Positions 4,810 to 5,456 of a stretch of DNA of 5,456 nucleotides are shown piece after piece (position 1 is the first letter of the stretch; every line of letters begins with the position of its first letter). The position numbers and the translations under genes are program-made. The DNA lies in assembly GCA_900552315.1 (NCBI GenBank), contig URZM01000150.1:1-5456 (forward strand), in the 5' to 3' direction. The notes beneath the pieces are model-generated. The model did not search any database. It was not told the origin of the DNA and saw nothing but the letters and a program-made list of their open reading frames with translations. This stretch comes from an uncultured Bacteroidales bacterium (GTDB lineage: Bacteria; Bacteroidota; Bacteroidia; Bacteroidales; Muribaculaceae).

Positions 4810-5456
4810 ATGAGACTTCCTTTACTGTTCACATTGACTCTGCTCGTGCCGGCCATCCTGGCCGACGCATACATATATTTCCGCATACCGCCACAGTTCA
4901 AGATCAAAGGGCATGAAATCAAGACACGGCGATGCTTTCTCGTCTCGGCCATATTGACCTCGCTCCTGTTGGTGGCGTGTATGTGCTTCCCGAAGCGCGA
5001 TGCCGAGGCGTCCCTGATTCCCGTTATGTGGATGCTCTACACATGGACGTCCATATACATCCCAAAATTCCTATACGTCTTTCTCGACCTTATAGGCCGG
5101 ATTCCGGAACTCTTCAAGCGTAAAGCGTGGCCGGTGGGCCTCTGCGCAGGATTGCCGCTGGCCGTCATCTGTTTTATAGCCATGTGGTGGGGCGCCATAG
5201 CAGGCCGTCGCCAGATCATGGTCACCGAGGTGGATGTGGTCTCAGAGAAGGTCCCTGCCGCTTTCGACGGTTTCCGCATAGTGCAGTTTTCGGACGCGCA
5301 TGTGGGCACATGGGGCAATGACATGTCATTCCTTGTCAAGCTCACAGACCGCATCAATTCCCTGCATCCCGACCTCATCGTATTCACCGGGGACCTCGTG
5401 AACCGCCGTGCCGACGAGGCATATCCCGCCGTGGAGGTATTGAGCCGCCTGCGTGC
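4810..5456 (+). CDS. Membrane-anchored calcineurin-like metallophosphoesterase, N-terminal 215 residues; runs off the window
   Basis: Translation from the ATG at 4810 stays open to the window end. Four hydrophobic segments are visible at about residues 3-22, 42-60, 70-95 and 110-131, followed by the start of a metallophosphoesterase domain. FDGFRIVQFSDAHVG holds the first metal motif DxH (Asp162, His164), and DLIVFTGDLVNRR holds the second motif GDxxN (Asp195, Asn198). This layout matches the YkuE-like membrane phosphoesterases common in Bacteroidota. Loops 1-2 and 3-4 are rich in Lys and Arg, which by the positive-inside rule would put the catalytic domain outside the cytoplasm; that is inference. 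The remaining metal motifs (GNH, GHxH) must lie past the edge. AGGAG at 4802-4806 precedes the ATG by 3 bases, and the gap to the acyltransferase is 31 bp, so one operon is likely. The substrate is unknown. Confidence 0.88.
   Translation, partial: MRLPLLFTLTLLVPAILADAYIYFRIPPQFKIKGHEIKTRRCFLVSAILTSLLLVACMCFPKRDAEASLIPVMWMLYTWTSIYIPKFLYVFLDLIGRIPELFKRKAWPVGLCAGLPLAVICFIAMWWGAIAGRRQIMVTEVDVVSEKVPAAFDGFRIVQFSDAHVGTWGNDMSFLVKLTDRINSLHPDLIVFTGDLVNRRADEAYPAVEVLSRLR

Noticed and set aside
5037..5387. 116-codon minus-strand frame
   Set aside because: Antisense to the metallophosphoesterase, whose DxH and GDxxN motifs are clear in the sense frame.

Overview
The window looks like a piece of chromosome from a Bacteroidota bacterium, most likely order Bacteroidales and possibly Muribaculaceae-like. 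Three things support this. Promoter-like sites of the Bacteroidota form TAnnTTTG occur in three intergenic positions. The rplY-pth gene order and protein flavour are typical of Bacteroidales. Most starts have no strong Shine-Dalgarno sequence. Family placement is by recognition only; no search was run.

Left part (1-1112, minus strand): the start of pth (peptidyl-tRNA hydrolase, cut by the window edge) lies downstream of rplY (ribosomal protein L25/Ctc family). They probably form one translation-related transcription unit. A good minus-strand promoter at 1284-1313 predicts a leader of about 165 nt for rplY that can fold into GC-rich hairpins.

Middle part (1113-3293, plus strand): a divergent two-gene cassette encodes a Y-family translesion DNA polymerase (UmuC/UvrX-like, with all catalytic acids and a QLDLF clamp-binding motif) and a 143-residue YolD-like protein. 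The genes overlap by 8 bases and are likely translationally coupled. In Firmicutes, YolD-like proteins accompany such polymerases and have been proposed to replace UmuD, so this is best read as an SOS/translesion mutagenesis cassette, here in a Bacteroidota background.

Gap (3294-3611): about 318 bases with no convincing protein gene, but with a promoter-like element, several inverted repeats and a terminator-like hairpin ending near 3521. This could be an orphan small RNA of about 160 nt, or a leader of the next gene.

Right part (3612-5456, plus strand): a PlsB/PlsC-superfamily glycerolipid acyltransferase is followed 31 bp later by a four-helix membrane-anchored calcineurin-like metallophosphoesterase, cut by the window end. 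They are probably co-transcribed and may both act on envelope lipids, though only the first role is well supported by motifs.

No mobile-element genes, CRISPR array, tRNA or rRNA were seen. The most interesting items are the polymerase-YolD pair, the possible orphan RNA at 3361-3521 and the structured rplY leader.
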